A DNA stretch of 34,554 nt. It comes from Planctomycetota bacterium (lineage in GTDB: Bacteria; Planctomycetota; Brocadiia; Brocadiales; Brocadiaceae). Location: the NCBI GenBank assembly GCA_016873165.1, contig VGXV01000033.1, forward strand, positions 1 through 34,554, in the 5' to 3' direction. The notes beneath the pieces are model-generated. The model saw only the letters and a list, made by a program, of their open reading frames with translations, did no database searches and was not told the origin of the DNA. Below, piece by piece: positions 7,097 to 15,558 of the stretch. Numbering within the stretch: the first letter of the stretch is position 1; every line of letters starts with the position of its first letter. Both the position numbers and the translations under genes were made by a program.

Positions 7097-7541
7097 ATTT
7101 TTTCAACATGCTCCTTACTTTTGATGATGACAGGCTGCCATAAACGTCCTCATTGATCATAACTACGGGGGCAAGAGAGCAACAACCAAGGCATGCCACC
7201 GTTTCCATGGAAAACTCTCCATCTTCTGTTGTCTGATCCATATTAATACTCAGTTGATCTTTAAGCGCTACAATAGTAATATCAGCGCCCTTCACATGAC
7301 ATGCAGTGCCTTTGCAGACCTTAATGGCATTTTTCCCTTTGGGAGTTAGTTTGAACTGTGAATAAAAGGTGGCTACGCCGAAAAGATGTGATTTCGTTAT
7401 TTCCGACTCTTCGCAGACCTTGCTCAGAACGTCCAGAGGAAGGTATCCATAGTCATTTTGGATGGCCTGTAAAATAGGAATAGCTGCTTCCTTTGTGCTG
7501 CCGTAATTTTTTAAATATTTTTGTACGTTAGATTGAGACAT
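7083..7541 (-). CDS. NuoE/HydC-like [2Fe-2S] subunit
   Basis: This 152-residue protein has the standard length and fold signature of the 24-kDa NuoE family: an N-terminal helical part with LQAIQNDYGYLP and SHLFGVATFYSQF, then a thioredoxin-like domain binding one [2Fe-2S] through Cys76, 81, 117 and 121 (CKGTAC, CLGCC). It is the first gene of the three-gene minus-strand operon and overlaps the NuoF-like gene by 14 bases. In this family the subunit relays electrons to or from the FMN-bearing NuoF-like partner. It is transcribed divergently from dnaG, and the 222-base gap holds promoters for both. The ribosome site is weak (GGTG, 5-6 bases before the ATG). Confidence 0.92.
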   Translation of the reverse strand: MSQSNVQKYLKNYGSTKEAAIPILQAIQNDYGYLPLDVLSKVCEESEITKSHLFGVATFYSQFKLTPKGKNAIKVCKGTACHVKGADITIVALKDQLSINMDQTTEDGEFSMETVACLGCCSLAPVVMINEDVYGSLSSSKVRSMLKKYGKE

Positions 7542-7680
7542 TTTTTACACCGTATATGTTTTGACTGTATGGTTAGAAAAATGATTTTCTCATTAAAAGA
7601 ATTCATATTAAAACATAAAATTACAAAATTACAAGTTTTTTACTGTTTTTTAATTCCATTGACAATTATGCCTCAATATA

Positions 7681-7708
7681 TTGACATTATTCAGTATGGT
7701 GATATAAT
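7681..7708 (+). promoter_or_regulatory. Consensus sigma70-type promoter for dnaG-rpoD
   Basis: TTGACA at 7681-7686 and TATAAT at 7703-7708 are both perfect consensus hexamers separated by 16 bases. The predicted start near 7715 gives a leader of about 50 bases to the dnaG ATG at 7764. It is well placed for the dnaG-rpoD cluster. Confidence 0.8.
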
Positions 7709-7763
7709 TCGGTTTTCAAAAGGGCAATATTTATTTCATTTATCTTCCCTGTTACCAATCTTA

Positions 7764-9557
7764 ATGGTAAATTTTATCCCACAAGAAAAGATTGCAGAAA
7801 TTCAGCTTGCCACAGATATCGTCCAGATCATTTCAGAATACATCCAGTTAAAGCAAAGCGGGAAAAATTTCATCGGACTGTGCCCCTTCCATGCAGAAAA
7901 GACCCCTTCTTTTATTGTTACTCCGGATAAGAAAATTTTCAAATGCTTTGGGTGCGGAGAGGGAGGAACCGTTTTCCAGTTTGTTATGAAGCAGGAAGGG
8001 GTGGATTTTGTAGAAGCGGTAAAGCTGGTTGCCGCAAAATCACATGTTGATCTTTCTCATCTGTATGCAAAAAATACATCTCTTTCTGTTGCAAAAAAAA
8101 CGGGTCTTTATGATGTTACCAGGTTTGCTGCAACCTTTTACCAGAATATATTACAGGATAAAATAAAAGGAAAAAAGGCACAAGACTATTTGCTGAAACG
8201 TAAAATAAATAGCCAGTCGGTTAAAAATTTTTGCATGGGTTATGCGCCCGCAGAGTGGGATTCATTAATAAAGGCATGTAAAGGGAAGCATGTTTCGATA
8301 AACCAGTTACAGGAGACGGGATTAATAATACAAAAAGGGGATGGCGCTTCTTATTATGATCGCTTCCGGGACAGGCTGATATTTCCGATTGTAGACGTGA
8401 GAAAACAAGTGGTAGGTTTTGGCGGAAGATCGCTGGATGATTCACTGCCAAAATATCTGAATTCCCCGGAAACGGTTCTTTTTAATAAAAGTAACGTCTT
8501 ATATGGCATTGATATTGCCAAAAGCGCCATAGTTAAGCAACAGAGAGCAATACTTATGGAGGGATACACCGATGTAATAATGGCACACCAACATGGAATA
8601 GACTGGGCTGTTGCGGTGCTCGGGACTGCCATCTCAAAACAACACCTAAGGCTTTTGAGACAATATTGTAATCAGGTAATACTTCTCATGGACTCAGATA
8701 CCGCCGGGCAAAAATCTTCAGACAGAAACCTGGATATCTTTATAGAGGAAGAATTCGATGTAAAAATTGCCCAATTACCGAAAGGATATGACCCTTGTGA
8801 TTTTTTACTGGCGGAAGGCCATGAAAAGTTCTTATCATATATTAATAGATCTAAGGACTTTTTCCATTTTAAGATCGAATATGCATCCTCCAAATGGGAT
8901 ATGTCCACCGTTCACGGGAAAGCGAGCGCTCTTAATAATATACTTGCAACGGCTATGAAAATGCCGGATGCTATAAAACGCAACTTGCTTATCAAAATGA
9001 TTTCGGAAGAAATGTCCGTTGACGAAGCAACATTGCGGACACATATAAAAAACTCTAAAAAACCTCTTTCTGTTCCGGGTGATCATAAGATAAAAAAACT
9101 GCGGCTGGATGCTTCCTCGATGGCGGAACGGGAAATTTTATATTTGATGTTGTATTGCAACAGTCTTATACCAAGGATAATAGACGAAGCAGTTTTGGAA
9201 CAGTTTGACAACAGGGACTTTCATGCGATAGCAAAAAAAATAGTGCAAATATATCAGGAAAATTCCGTTGTAAGAGAGGAAGACGCACTGCACTTAGTTG
9301 ATGATGTGCGGCTTAATAAATTACTGATGGATATTGTAACAACCAGTGAATTTCAAGGAAATACTGATTACAGTGAAAGATTTGAGGCATGTCTTCTTTT
9401 TTTTCAGAAACGAAACAGCAAAAGGGATATCCGTCATACAAAGAAAAAGATGCTGGAGACCACGCAGTCATGTCATAAAGAAGAAGATATTGTTATGTTG
9501 CTGGAAGAGTTTCACAAAAAGAGCAGAAGTATTCACGCGTTAAAAAATAAAAATTAG
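7764..9557 (+). CDS. dnaG: DNA primase DnaG
   Basis: The 597-residue bacterial primase makes RNA primers at the replication fork together with DnaB helicase. The CHC2-type zinc finger is visible near residues 35-60 (LCPFHAEKTPSF, FKCFGCGEGG). The TOPRIM catalytic core carries Glu266 in EGYTDV and Asp310/Asp312 in MDSDTAG. The C-terminal 150 residues form the less conserved helicase-interacting domain. I start it at 7764 (MVNFIPQEKIAEIQLATDIV) because homologues begin there and because the perfect promoter at 7681-7708 lies inside the longer open frame from 7521, which excludes the upstream starts. The ribosome site is poor. It is followed by rpoD after 111 bases, the classic macromolecular-synthesis arrangement without rpsU. 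Confidence 0.95.
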   Translation: MVNFIPQEKIAEIQLATDIVQIISEYIQLKQSGKNFIGLCPFHAEKTPSFIVTPDKKIFKCFGCGEGGTVFQFVMKQEGVDFVEAVKLVAAKSHVDLSHLYAKNTSLSVAKKTGLYDVTRFAATFYQNILQDKIKGKKAQDYLLKRKINSQSVKNFCMGYAPAEWDSLIKACKGKHVSINQLQETGLIIQKGDGASYYDRFRDRLIFPIVDVRKQVVGFGGRSLDDSLPKYLNSPETVLFNKSNVLYGIDIAKSAIVKQQRAILMEGYTDVIMAHQHGIDWAVAVLGTAISKQHLRLLRQYCNQVILLMDSDTAGQKSSDRNLDIFIEEEFDVKIAQLPKGYDPCDFLLAEGHEKFLSYINRSKDFFHFKIEYASSKWDMSTVHGKASALNNILATAMKMPDAIKRNLLIKMISEEMSVDEATLRTHIKNSKKPLSVPGDHKIKKLRLDASSMAEREILYLMLYCNSLIPRIIDEAVLEQFDNRDFHAIAKKIVQIYQENSVVREEDALHLVDDVRLNKLLMDIVTTSEFQGNTDYSERFEACLLFFQKRNSKRDIRHTKKKMLETTQSCHKEEDIVMLLEEFHKKSRSIHALKNKN

Positions 9558-9668
9558 TGCCATTTGATGTTGTATTAAATATGAAATAAAGTTTAAGGGG
9601 ACGGCAAAATGAATATTTTTCCTGCTTTATTTTATAGGATGAATAGTAAAGGGAGGTTTAATCTCTGA

Positions 9669-11324
9669 ATGGAAAATTTGAATCAAAAAATCAAACAACT
9701 CACTCAAAAAGGCAAAGAAAAGGGGTATTTGACCTATGAAGAACTCAACGATATGTTGCCTGATGACACGGAAATTTCACCGGAAAAAATAGATGACATC
9801 CTGATGATGCTGGATGAACTGGGAATCGATCTCATCGACGAGGCGGAGATCGAAAGCCGTGAAATTGTTGACTCCGAAGATTCCGAGGGTTATCAGGAAG
9901 GGGAATTCGGATTTGGCGAAGTTCCCTCCGTCACAGAAAAAATTGATGACCCCGTTCGGATGTATTTGACTCAGATGGGGGAGATTCCTTTATTAACGCG
10001 GGATGAAGAAATCATGCTCGCAAAAAAAATAGAAATTACACGACGGGGGTTTTTGAAAAAAGTTTTGCATTCCGATCTTTCTTTGCAGACTTGTTTGAAA
10101 ATAGTGGAGGATGTAAACAATGGGGAACTTTCTTTTGACCGTACGCTAAAGGTCGATGCAATGGTAGAAAATTACAAAGATGAAATATTGGAGGAGTTTC
10201 CCAAGAGCGCGAGGTTTTTACGGTCAATTATACAGAAAAACAAAGAGGATTATCAGCGTCTGAAGCGAAAGCAAACTTCTGAGAAAGAAAAAATAAGACT
10301 CCTCAGAACAATCAGAAACAGAAGAAGGAAGGGCATCAGCCGCCTTGAGGAAATTAATATACGGACAAAAAGAATACAGCCAATGATGAAACGACTCCAG
10401 GAAATCGCGCTCGAAATGGAACAAATTGAGCAAGAGATTGGCGATAAAAAGGGGCGTTCCAAATCCAATAATCGCCATAAAGAATTAGAAGAACAATATA
10501 TGGCTTTGGAAAATACCGTTTTGGAAACCGGTGAACGCTTGAAACGCCGCTTGCTTTCAATCGAAGCTATTTACAAGGAACATGAGGCCGCAAAAAGAAA
10601 ACTTTCCGGAGCAAATCTGCGGTTGGTGGTGAGTATCGCGAAAAAATACAGAAATCGCGGTCTGAGCTTCCTCGACCTTATTCAGGAGGGAAATACGGGA
10701 CTTATGCGCGCGGTGGACAAGTATGAATACCGGCGCGGATATAAATTCAGCACGTATGCCACATGGTGGATACGGCAGGCAATCACACGCTCCATTGCGG
10801 ACCAGGCCAGAACGATCCGCATTCCTGTACATATGATTGAAACTATGAGTAAGATACGGAATATTTCAAAAAAACTGTTACAGGATAAAGGCCGTGAGCC
10901 GACAATTGAAGAAATCGCGAGAGAGGTAAAAATTTCTGTGGCAGAGGCGCGAAGGGTGCTGAAAATATCGCGGCACCAGATTTCTCTCGACCGCCCCGTT
11001 GGCGAGAGTGAAGACAGCTCTTTCGGAGATTTTATTGAAGATGAAAAAGCGGAATCCCCGGTTGCCGCAGCAACACAGGAAATGCTGAAGGATAAGATCG
11101 AATCAGTGCTGGAAACGTTGACATACCGGGAAAGAGAAATCATAAAGCTTCGTTACGGCATCGGAGACGGCTATACCTATACGCTGGAAGAAGTAGGAAA
11201 AATTTTTAAAGTAACAAGAGAAAGAGTACGACAAATAGAAGCAAAGGCCGTGCGAAAATTGCAGCATCCGATCAGAAGCAGGAAGTTGGAAGGATTTTTG
11301 GATGGTATTGGCAGTACTCTATAG
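9669..11324 (+). CDS. rpoD: Primary sigma factor RpoD (sigma70)
   Basis: This is a 551-residue housekeeping sigma factor. Region 1.1 is the acidic N-terminus. Region 1.2 is [20 protein letters not shown], followed by a charged non-conserved insert (about residues 120-305). Region 2 has the core-binding and -10 recognition stretch ([50 protein letters not shown]). Region 3 starts [13 protein letters not shown]. Region 4 has [16 protein letters not shown] and the -35 helix-turn-helix ([19 protein letters not shown]). GGGAGG lies 12-13 bases upstream of the ATG. Its presence with full regions 1-4 agrees with the consensus TTGACA/TATAAT promoters seen in this window. It is co-directional with dnaG and the zinc-ribbon gene. 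Confidence 0.96.
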   Translation: MENLNQKIKQLTQKGKEKGYLTYEELNDMLPDDTEISPEKIDDILMMLDELGIDLIDEAEIESREIVDSEDSEGYQEGEFGFGEVPSVTEKIDDPVRMYLTQMGEIPLLTRDEEIMLAKKIEITRRGFLKKVLHSDLSLQTCLKIVEDVNNGELSFDRTLKVDAMVENYKDEILEEFPKSARFLRSIIQKNKEDYQRLKRKQTSEKEKIRLLRTIRNRRRKGISRLEEINIRTKRIQPMMKRLQEIALEMEQIEQEIGDKKGRSKSNNRHKELEEQYMALENTVLETGERLKRRLLSIEAIYKEHEAAKRKLSGANLRLVVSIAKKYRNRGLSFLDLIQEGNTGLMRAVDKYEYRRGYKFSTYATWWIRQAITRSIADQARTIRIPVHMIETMSKIRNISKKLLQDKGREPTIEEIAREVKISVAEARRVLKISRHQISLDRPVGESEDSSFGDFIEDEKAESPVAAATQEMLKDKIESVLETLTYREREIIKLRYGIGDGYTYTLEEVGKIFKVTRERVRQIEAKAVRKLQHPIRSRKLEGFLDGIGSTL

Positions 11325-11376
11325 AATGTGATGTATCATATCCGATAGGGGTGTTTCATAAAGTGATGGGAAATCA

Positions 11377-12105
11377 ATGACTGAAAAAATAGAAGTGCTT
11401 CGCAGATTACAATCAATAGACACCAAACTGAGAAGGCTGGAAGGCGATAAGCTTTACATATCCCATGATGTCGAGAAAAAGAGGGATGATATAAAGCGAA
11501 AGCGGGATGTATTGGCAGGTATCGTTGCCGAGACAAAAAATTCTCAAAAGAATGCCGGCCTGAAAGAACTTGAACTGAAAACAAAAGAACAAGAAATTAA
11601 CAAATTAAGCGTACAGATGAATCAGGCAAAAACGAATAAAGAGTTTAGCGCATTCAAGACGGAGATCGGGGGTAAGGAAGCGGATAAATCGGTAATAGAA
11701 GATGCCATACTTGGTTTGATAACAAAATATGAGGAGATGCAGCAAAGACAGAGGGCATTTGAAAAAGAAATCGAACAGGAAGAAGGTTTTTTAAAAGAAC
11801 TGCAAAAGAAGGTAGAAGACAGCATTAAAGAGATAGATACAAAAATCGCCGCATTCAGGGAAAAACGTAATAAATACACATCCCTCCTCGATGATAATAC
11901 GTTGCAACAATATAGCAGATTGGTAAGCAACAAGGATGGCATTGCCGTAGCCGGCATTATCAACAAAGTGTGTCAGAGTTGTTTCATGTCCGTAACCTCT
12001 CAAACAATCAATCAGCTTATGTCTAAGAAAGATATTACCTTTTGTCACAGTTGCGGCCGTATTTTGTATTTGGATGACGGAAGCGATGAGTCGGAAGAAT
12101 TATAG
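11377..12105 (+). CDS. C4 zinc-ribbon coiled-coil protein (COG1579 type)
   Basis: The protein has 242 residues. About the first 190 form a long charged coiled coil (heptad-like KLRRLEGDK, KELELKTKEQEINKLSVQM, EEMQQRQRAFEKEIEQE), and the C-terminus is a zinc ribbon with paired KVCQSCF and TFCHSCG motifs. This is the COG1579/CdsZ-like family, sometimes annotated as a nucleic-acid-binding zinc-ribbon protein; its biochemical role is poorly defined. The gene starts 52 bases after rpoD and ends only 9 bases before the 5' helix of RNase P RNA, so it is probably in the same transcript as both. The initiation region (GATGGGAAATCA) has a weak ribosome site. Confidence 0.88.
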   Translation: MTEKIEVLRRLQSIDTKLRRLEGDKLYISHDVEKKRDDIKRKRDVLAGIVAETKNSQKNAGLKELELKTKEQEINKLSVQMNQAKTNKEFSAFKTEIGGKEADKSVIEDAILGLITKYEEMQQRQRAFEKEIEQEEGFLKELQKKVEDSIKEIDTKIAAFREKRNKYTSLLDDNTLQQYSRLVSNKDGIAVAGIINKVCQSCFMSVTSQTINQLMSKKDITFCHSCGRILYLDDGSDESEEL

Positions 12106-12114
12106 AAACGAATA

Positions 12115-12494
12115 AAAGTAGGCGAGGTGATCGCCGGTTGTAATGAATCTTCGGATTTGTTATTCAACGGGAGGAAAGTCCGAGCTCCACAGGGCGCAGT
12201 GCTCCGTAACGCGGAGTCCCGGTGACGGGAAGGAAAGTGCAACAGAAAATATACCGTCTCATCTTTACTGATGGGATAAGGGTGAAATGGCGGGGCCGGA
12301 AGGCTTAATGTAAGAGCCCACCGCTTCGGTGGTGACACCGAAGGCATGGCAAACCCCACTGGGAGAAAGGCCAAATAGAGAGGGATGAAGCGGCCCGCTT
12401 CGCTAGACCTCCGGGTAGGCCGTTTGATCTCGCTGGCAACAGCGAGACTAGATGAATGATCACCCAAGACAAAACTCGGCTTATTGTCTACTTT
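12115..12494 (+). ncRNA. rnpB: RNase P RNA (bacterial type A)
   Basis: This is the catalytic RNA of RNase P, which removes 5' leaders from pre-tRNA. Conserved blocks are present in order: GAGGAAAGTCCGAGCTCC at 12171, AGAGCCCACCG at 12314, GGCAAACCCC near 12348, and AGACAAAACTCGGCTTAT at 12467. The ends are set by helix P1: AAAGTAGGC (12115-12123) pairs with GTCTACTTT (12486-12494). A TTCG-capped P3-like hairpin lies at about 12136-12168. About 380 nt is the normal size for type A. It begins 9 bases after the zinc-ribbon gene stop, so the 5' end is either processed from a read-through transcript or made from a promoter inside that gene. An intrinsic terminator follows at once. Confidence 0.96.
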
Positions 12495-12501
12495 CTCACA
12501 C

Positions 12502-12542
12502 AAAATCCCCTGCGATAATTTCATGTCGCAGGGGATTTTTTT
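12502..12542 (+). terminator. Intrinsic terminator of rnpB
   Basis: A 12-bp perfect stem AATCCCCTGCGA (12504-12515) / TCGCAGGGGATT (12526-12537) with a 10-base loop runs into a tract of T. It ends the dnaG-rpoD-rnpB unit. Confidence 0.92.
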
Positions 12543-12681
12543 GTTGAACACATACTTTGAAAAAACGGTGATTTGTTAATAATTTGAAGTTTCGCGAAAG
12601 TTGTTTATTATCTGAATATGTACATTTCACTTTATAATAATATCTCTATTGTTTGCAGCCTCAGATGAAGGAAGGGTAACT

Positions 12682-13473
12682 ATGTTTGTACTGAAAAAAC
12701 TTATTGCCCAATTGCTGTTTCCAGTTCCGCTTTGTTTTGAAGTGTTGATTGTCGGCATTGTGCTGATGTTCTTTTCACGAAGGCAAAGACTTGGGAAGTA
12801 TATTGTTTTGTCCGGCATTCTGTTGTTTGTCTTTTTCTGTTACTCCTATCCTGTCGCAAAAATATTTATCAAACGTTTGGAATATAAATATCCTCCTCTT
12901 TTATCAACGAAATCAGCCGATGAAACGGCATGGAATATCACTTCCGGGGTAAAATGGATTGTTATTCTTGCCGGAGGACACATTTCCGATCATGAAGTGC
13001 CTGTTACCAGCAGGGTTTCAGAAGAGACGCTTGTTCGCCTTGTTGAAGGAATACGACTGCACCGGTTATTTCCGGAAAGCAGAATTGTTTTATCGGGAGG
13101 TCGCGTTTTTGATCCCGTCTCCGGTGCGGAAACTATGGCAGAATTGGCAATGTCGCTGGGAGTAAAAAAGGAAGATTTGGTATTGCAATCCGAATCGAAA
13201 GATACGCATGATGAGGCAAAGTTTGTAAAACCGATTATAGGCAATGACACTTTTATTCTGGTCACATCGGCAAATCATATGACGCGTGCAATGGGAATGT
13301 TTGAAAAATCCGGAATGAGTCCCATACCTGCCCCTGCGGGACACACTATTTTAAAATCACAAGGAACCGTTCCTGCTGATTTTTTCCCCAGTTCATACGG
13401 TATTGATAAAGCGGAACAGGTTTTTTACGAATACCTTGGAATACTCTGGGCTTTGTTACGGGGGCAGATATAG
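12682..13473 (+). CDS. DUF218 / ElyC-SanA-like membrane protein
   Basis: The 263-residue protein has two N-terminal membrane helices (about residues 10-30 and 38-58) followed by a periplasmic DUF218 domain. The domain shows WIVILAGGHI, the ESRIVLSGG strand, SKDTHDEAKF (the conserved Asn/Asp-Thr-x-Glu-Ala position) and ILVTSANHMTRAMGMFEKSG. ElyC/SanA/YdcF proteins of this family affect envelope integrity and peptidoglycan lipid-carrier metabolism in enterobacteria; the chemistry is unclear. I start at 12682, preceded by AAGGAAGG with 7-8 bases spacing, rather than at the upstream 12649 codon. It is convergent with hflC and follows the rnpB terminator, so it has its own promoter; only a TATAAT at 12633 without a good -35 is visible. 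Confidence 0.85.
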   Translation: MFVLKKLIAQLLFPVPLCFEVLIVGIVLMFFSRRQRLGKYIVLSGILLFVFFCYSYPVAKIFIKRLEYKYPPLLSTKSADETAWNITSGVKWIVILAGGHISDHEVPVTSRVSEETLVRLVEGIRLHRLFPESRIVLSGGRVFDPVSGAETMAELAMSLGVKKEDLVLQSESKDTHDEAKFVKPIIGNDTFILVTSANHMTRAMGMFEKSGMSPIPAPAGHTILKSQGTVPADFFPSSYGIDKAEQVFYEYLGILWALLRGQI

Positions 13474-13492
13474 CAGGTCTTGATGAAACCCA

Positions 13493-14473
13493 CTATTGTT
13501 TTTGTTCAAGAGACCACTCCTCATGCGCTTCTTCATCTTTTTTAAAATTCTTAAGATACTTGAAATATTCCCCGTCCGTGTTGAGAATAAGCCGTGACTG
13601 GCTGCTTATCGTGGATTTATATGTTTCCAGTGTTTTGAGAAAAGAATACAATTCGGGAGCTTTTGTGTACGCTTCGGCGTAAATCTTAATGGCCTCTGCG
13701 TCAGCCTGTCCCCTTATTTCTTCTGCCGTACGATATCCTTCCGACTCGATTTTTTCCAGTTCCCGTTTCATGGAACCGAGAATTTCGGCTTCTTCCCGCC
13801 GGCCTTCCGATTCATATTTATTCGCGATGCGGATACGTTCCGAGCGCATACGATCATAAATTTTCGGGATGACCTCTTCTACGTAATTGATGTATTTTAT
13901 TCGCACGTCCACCAGTTCGATTCCATAGCGGTCTTCCAGGGCGCGCCTTGCCATGTCCAGAATTTCTTTTATGATTTCATCGCGCCCCTTTTTTATAATT
14001 ACTTTCTTTGTCTCCTCAGCCTCTTCAAGTTCTTTTGTCGTGTATTCCAGTTTACGATTGGTGTTTCTTAATACCTCTTTCAACGGATACGCGCTCACAA
14101 CGTTTTTCACCGCTGACTCGATAACTTCATCAAGCAATCCCTGCCCGCGTGCTTCTATACCCAGGGAGGTATAAAACTTGAGAGGATCAACAATCTTCCA
14201 TCGTCCCCAGGAGCCAACGCCTATGTTTTCCTTATCTCTGGTAAGAATATCGCTGATCTCTCCATCCCAGTTCAGCAGGCGTTTGTTAAAAAATCTGATA
14301 TCCTGAATAAACGGGGTTTTAACATGGAAGCCAGGATCTCTCACCGTTCGAACGGGTTTTCCGAATTGGGTGATAACGGCCTGCAATCGCTCATCAACGG
14401 CATAAAAAGAGCTTTTAAGAACTATTGCTAGGATTCCCACTATAATCAATATAATGATAACGGTCTTTTTCAT
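13493..14473 (-). CDS. hflC: HflC, SPFH-domain partner of HflK
   Basis: This 326-residue protein has a single N-terminal membrane anchor (about residues 4-22) followed by a band-7/SPFH domain (FYAVDERLQAVITQFGKPVR, DPGFHVKTPFIQDI) and a long charged helix with the QADAEAIKIYAEAY signature. HflC and HflK form a large membrane cage around the FtsH protease and modulate its activity on membrane substrates. The start overlaps the hflK stop by four bases (ATGA), fixing both gene ends. Helix charge and length are normal for the family. The C-terminal tail (EEAHEEWSLEQKQ) is acidic and unremarkable. Confidence 0.94.
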   Translation of the reverse strand: MKKTVIIILIIVGILAIVLKSSFYAVDERLQAVITQFGKPVRTVRDPGFHVKTPFIQDIRFFNKRLLNWDGEISDILTRDKENIGVGSWGRWKIVDPLKFYTSLGIEARGQGLLDEVIESAVKNVVSAYPLKEVLRNTNRKLEYTTKELEEAEETKKVIIKKGRDEIIKEILDMARRALEDRYGIELVDVRIKYINYVEEVIPKIYDRMRSERIRIANKYESEGRREEAEILGSMKRELEKIESEGYRTAEEIRGQADAEAIKIYAEAYTKAPELYSFLKTLETYKSTISSQSRLILNTDGEYFKYLKNFKKDEEAHEEWSLEQKQ

Positions 14474-15474
14474 TTCTTTATTCCCTCCTCGTTGAGACCA
14501 AGGATCGGCAGCAACCCTTTTAAATCTTTATCGATAATATACAATTTTTCACATTTTGGAATTACCTCCGCCATCGTCTCGAGAAAGAGTCTTCGCCTTG
14601 TAACGTCTTCTGCCTTTTTGTATTCTTCATATACGGCGAGAAATGCCTTTACATCTCCTGTTGCTCTGTTAACCCTTCTTACCTGATATCCTTCCGCTTC
14701 CATGATAGCCTGTTCCTTTTTCCCTTCCGCCGCGGGCAGTAATTTGTTTTTTTGCCCTTCGGCCTCATTAATAATCCTGTCTTTGTTTTGTATTGCCTGG
14801 TTTACCGCATTAAAGGCGTCTTTAACGGCAAGGGGAGGGTCGACTCCTTTGAGCAAAACCGATTGAATGCTGATGCCGCAATTATAATCATCCAGACCGC
14901 TTTGTATATCTTCCTTTGCCTTCTGCTCTATTTCAGTCCTGCCGATGGTTAATACTTCATCGATAGAGCGGTCACCCACCAGCGTTCTCATGACGGATTG
15001 CGAAATGCCGCGAATGGTTTCGTGAACATCCCTTACATTGAAAAAATAGTCTTCCAGGGTTCTGATTTTGTAACGAATAACCCAATGCACTTCCGCACAG
15101 TTAAGATCGGCGGTGAGCATGAGTTTTTCTTCCTGTGCCGCGGGGAATTCATAATCCACAACATTTGTAGCGCCGCGTTGCCTTGTCCTGAAGCCAAATT
15201 CCTCGTTATAGATCGTTTTTACCTCTCCTTTCAGTATTTTATCAATGCCGTAAGGAATCTTGGTATGCAGCCCCGGCCCCACGGTTTCTTTATATTTTCC
15301 AAACCGCAAAACTACCGCTTCTTCATTCGCCTTTATCGTGTAAAAGGCAGAATAACCGGTAATTATTACAAATAATATTATAAGGACGGGGGGAAGAAAT
15401 TTTTTGAATGGCTGCAGGGATATTTGTTCGATATTGATATTTGGCTGTTTTCTGTGTGGGCCGTAATCGGGCAT
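14470..15474 (-). CDS. hflK: HflK, SPFH-domain modulator of FtsH
   Basis: The protein has 334 residues. A short polar N-terminus (MPDYGPHRKQPNINIEQ) lacks the long Gly-rich stretch of enterobacterial HflK. The membrane helix is at about 28-48, then the SPFH domain (IKANEEAVVLRFGKYKETVG, GPGLHTKIPYGIDK) and the helical region with AEGQKNKLLPAAEGKKEQAI and AEGYQVRRVNRATGD. A good GGAGG site precedes the ATG. It is translationally coupled to hflC. The gene follows the AIR-synthase-like gene after 84 bases on the same strand, so it may share a transcript with it. Confidence 0.93.
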   Translation of the reverse strand: MPDYGPHRKQPNINIEQISLQPFKKFLPPVLIILFVIITGYSAFYTIKANEEAVVLRFGKYKETVGPGLHTKIPYGIDKILKGEVKTIYNEEFGFRTRQRGATNVVDYEFPAAQEEKLMLTADLNCAEVHWVIRYKIRTLEDYFFNVRDVHETIRGISQSVMRTLVGDRSIDEVLTIGRTEIEQKAKEDIQSGLDDYNCGISIQSVLLKGVDPPLAVKDAFNAVNQAIQNKDRIINEAEGQKNKLLPAAEGKKEQAIMEAEGYQVRRVNRATGDVKAFLAVYEEYKKAEDVTRRRLFLETMAEVIPKCEKLYIIDKDLKGLLPILGLNEEGIKK

Positions 15475-15558
15475 GAGGAACCTCCTTTTCTCTAATCACT
15501 CACATGGGTAGCACAGCATTGTGCGTTACAGTTTCAGCGCTTCTTTGTCATCGCTTTC

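Noticed and set aside
3228-7541. Annotation as complex I (NuoEFG) or as an [FeFe]-hydrogenase complex.
   Set aside because: The third subunit is NfnB/GltD-like, not NuoG. No H-cluster motifs or membrane Nuo genes are present in the window.
7521-7763. Upstream extension of the dnaG reading frame by 81 codons.
   Set aside because: The extension is not like primase, overlaps the divergent gene start, and contains the perfect promoter. The primase N-terminus is at 7764.
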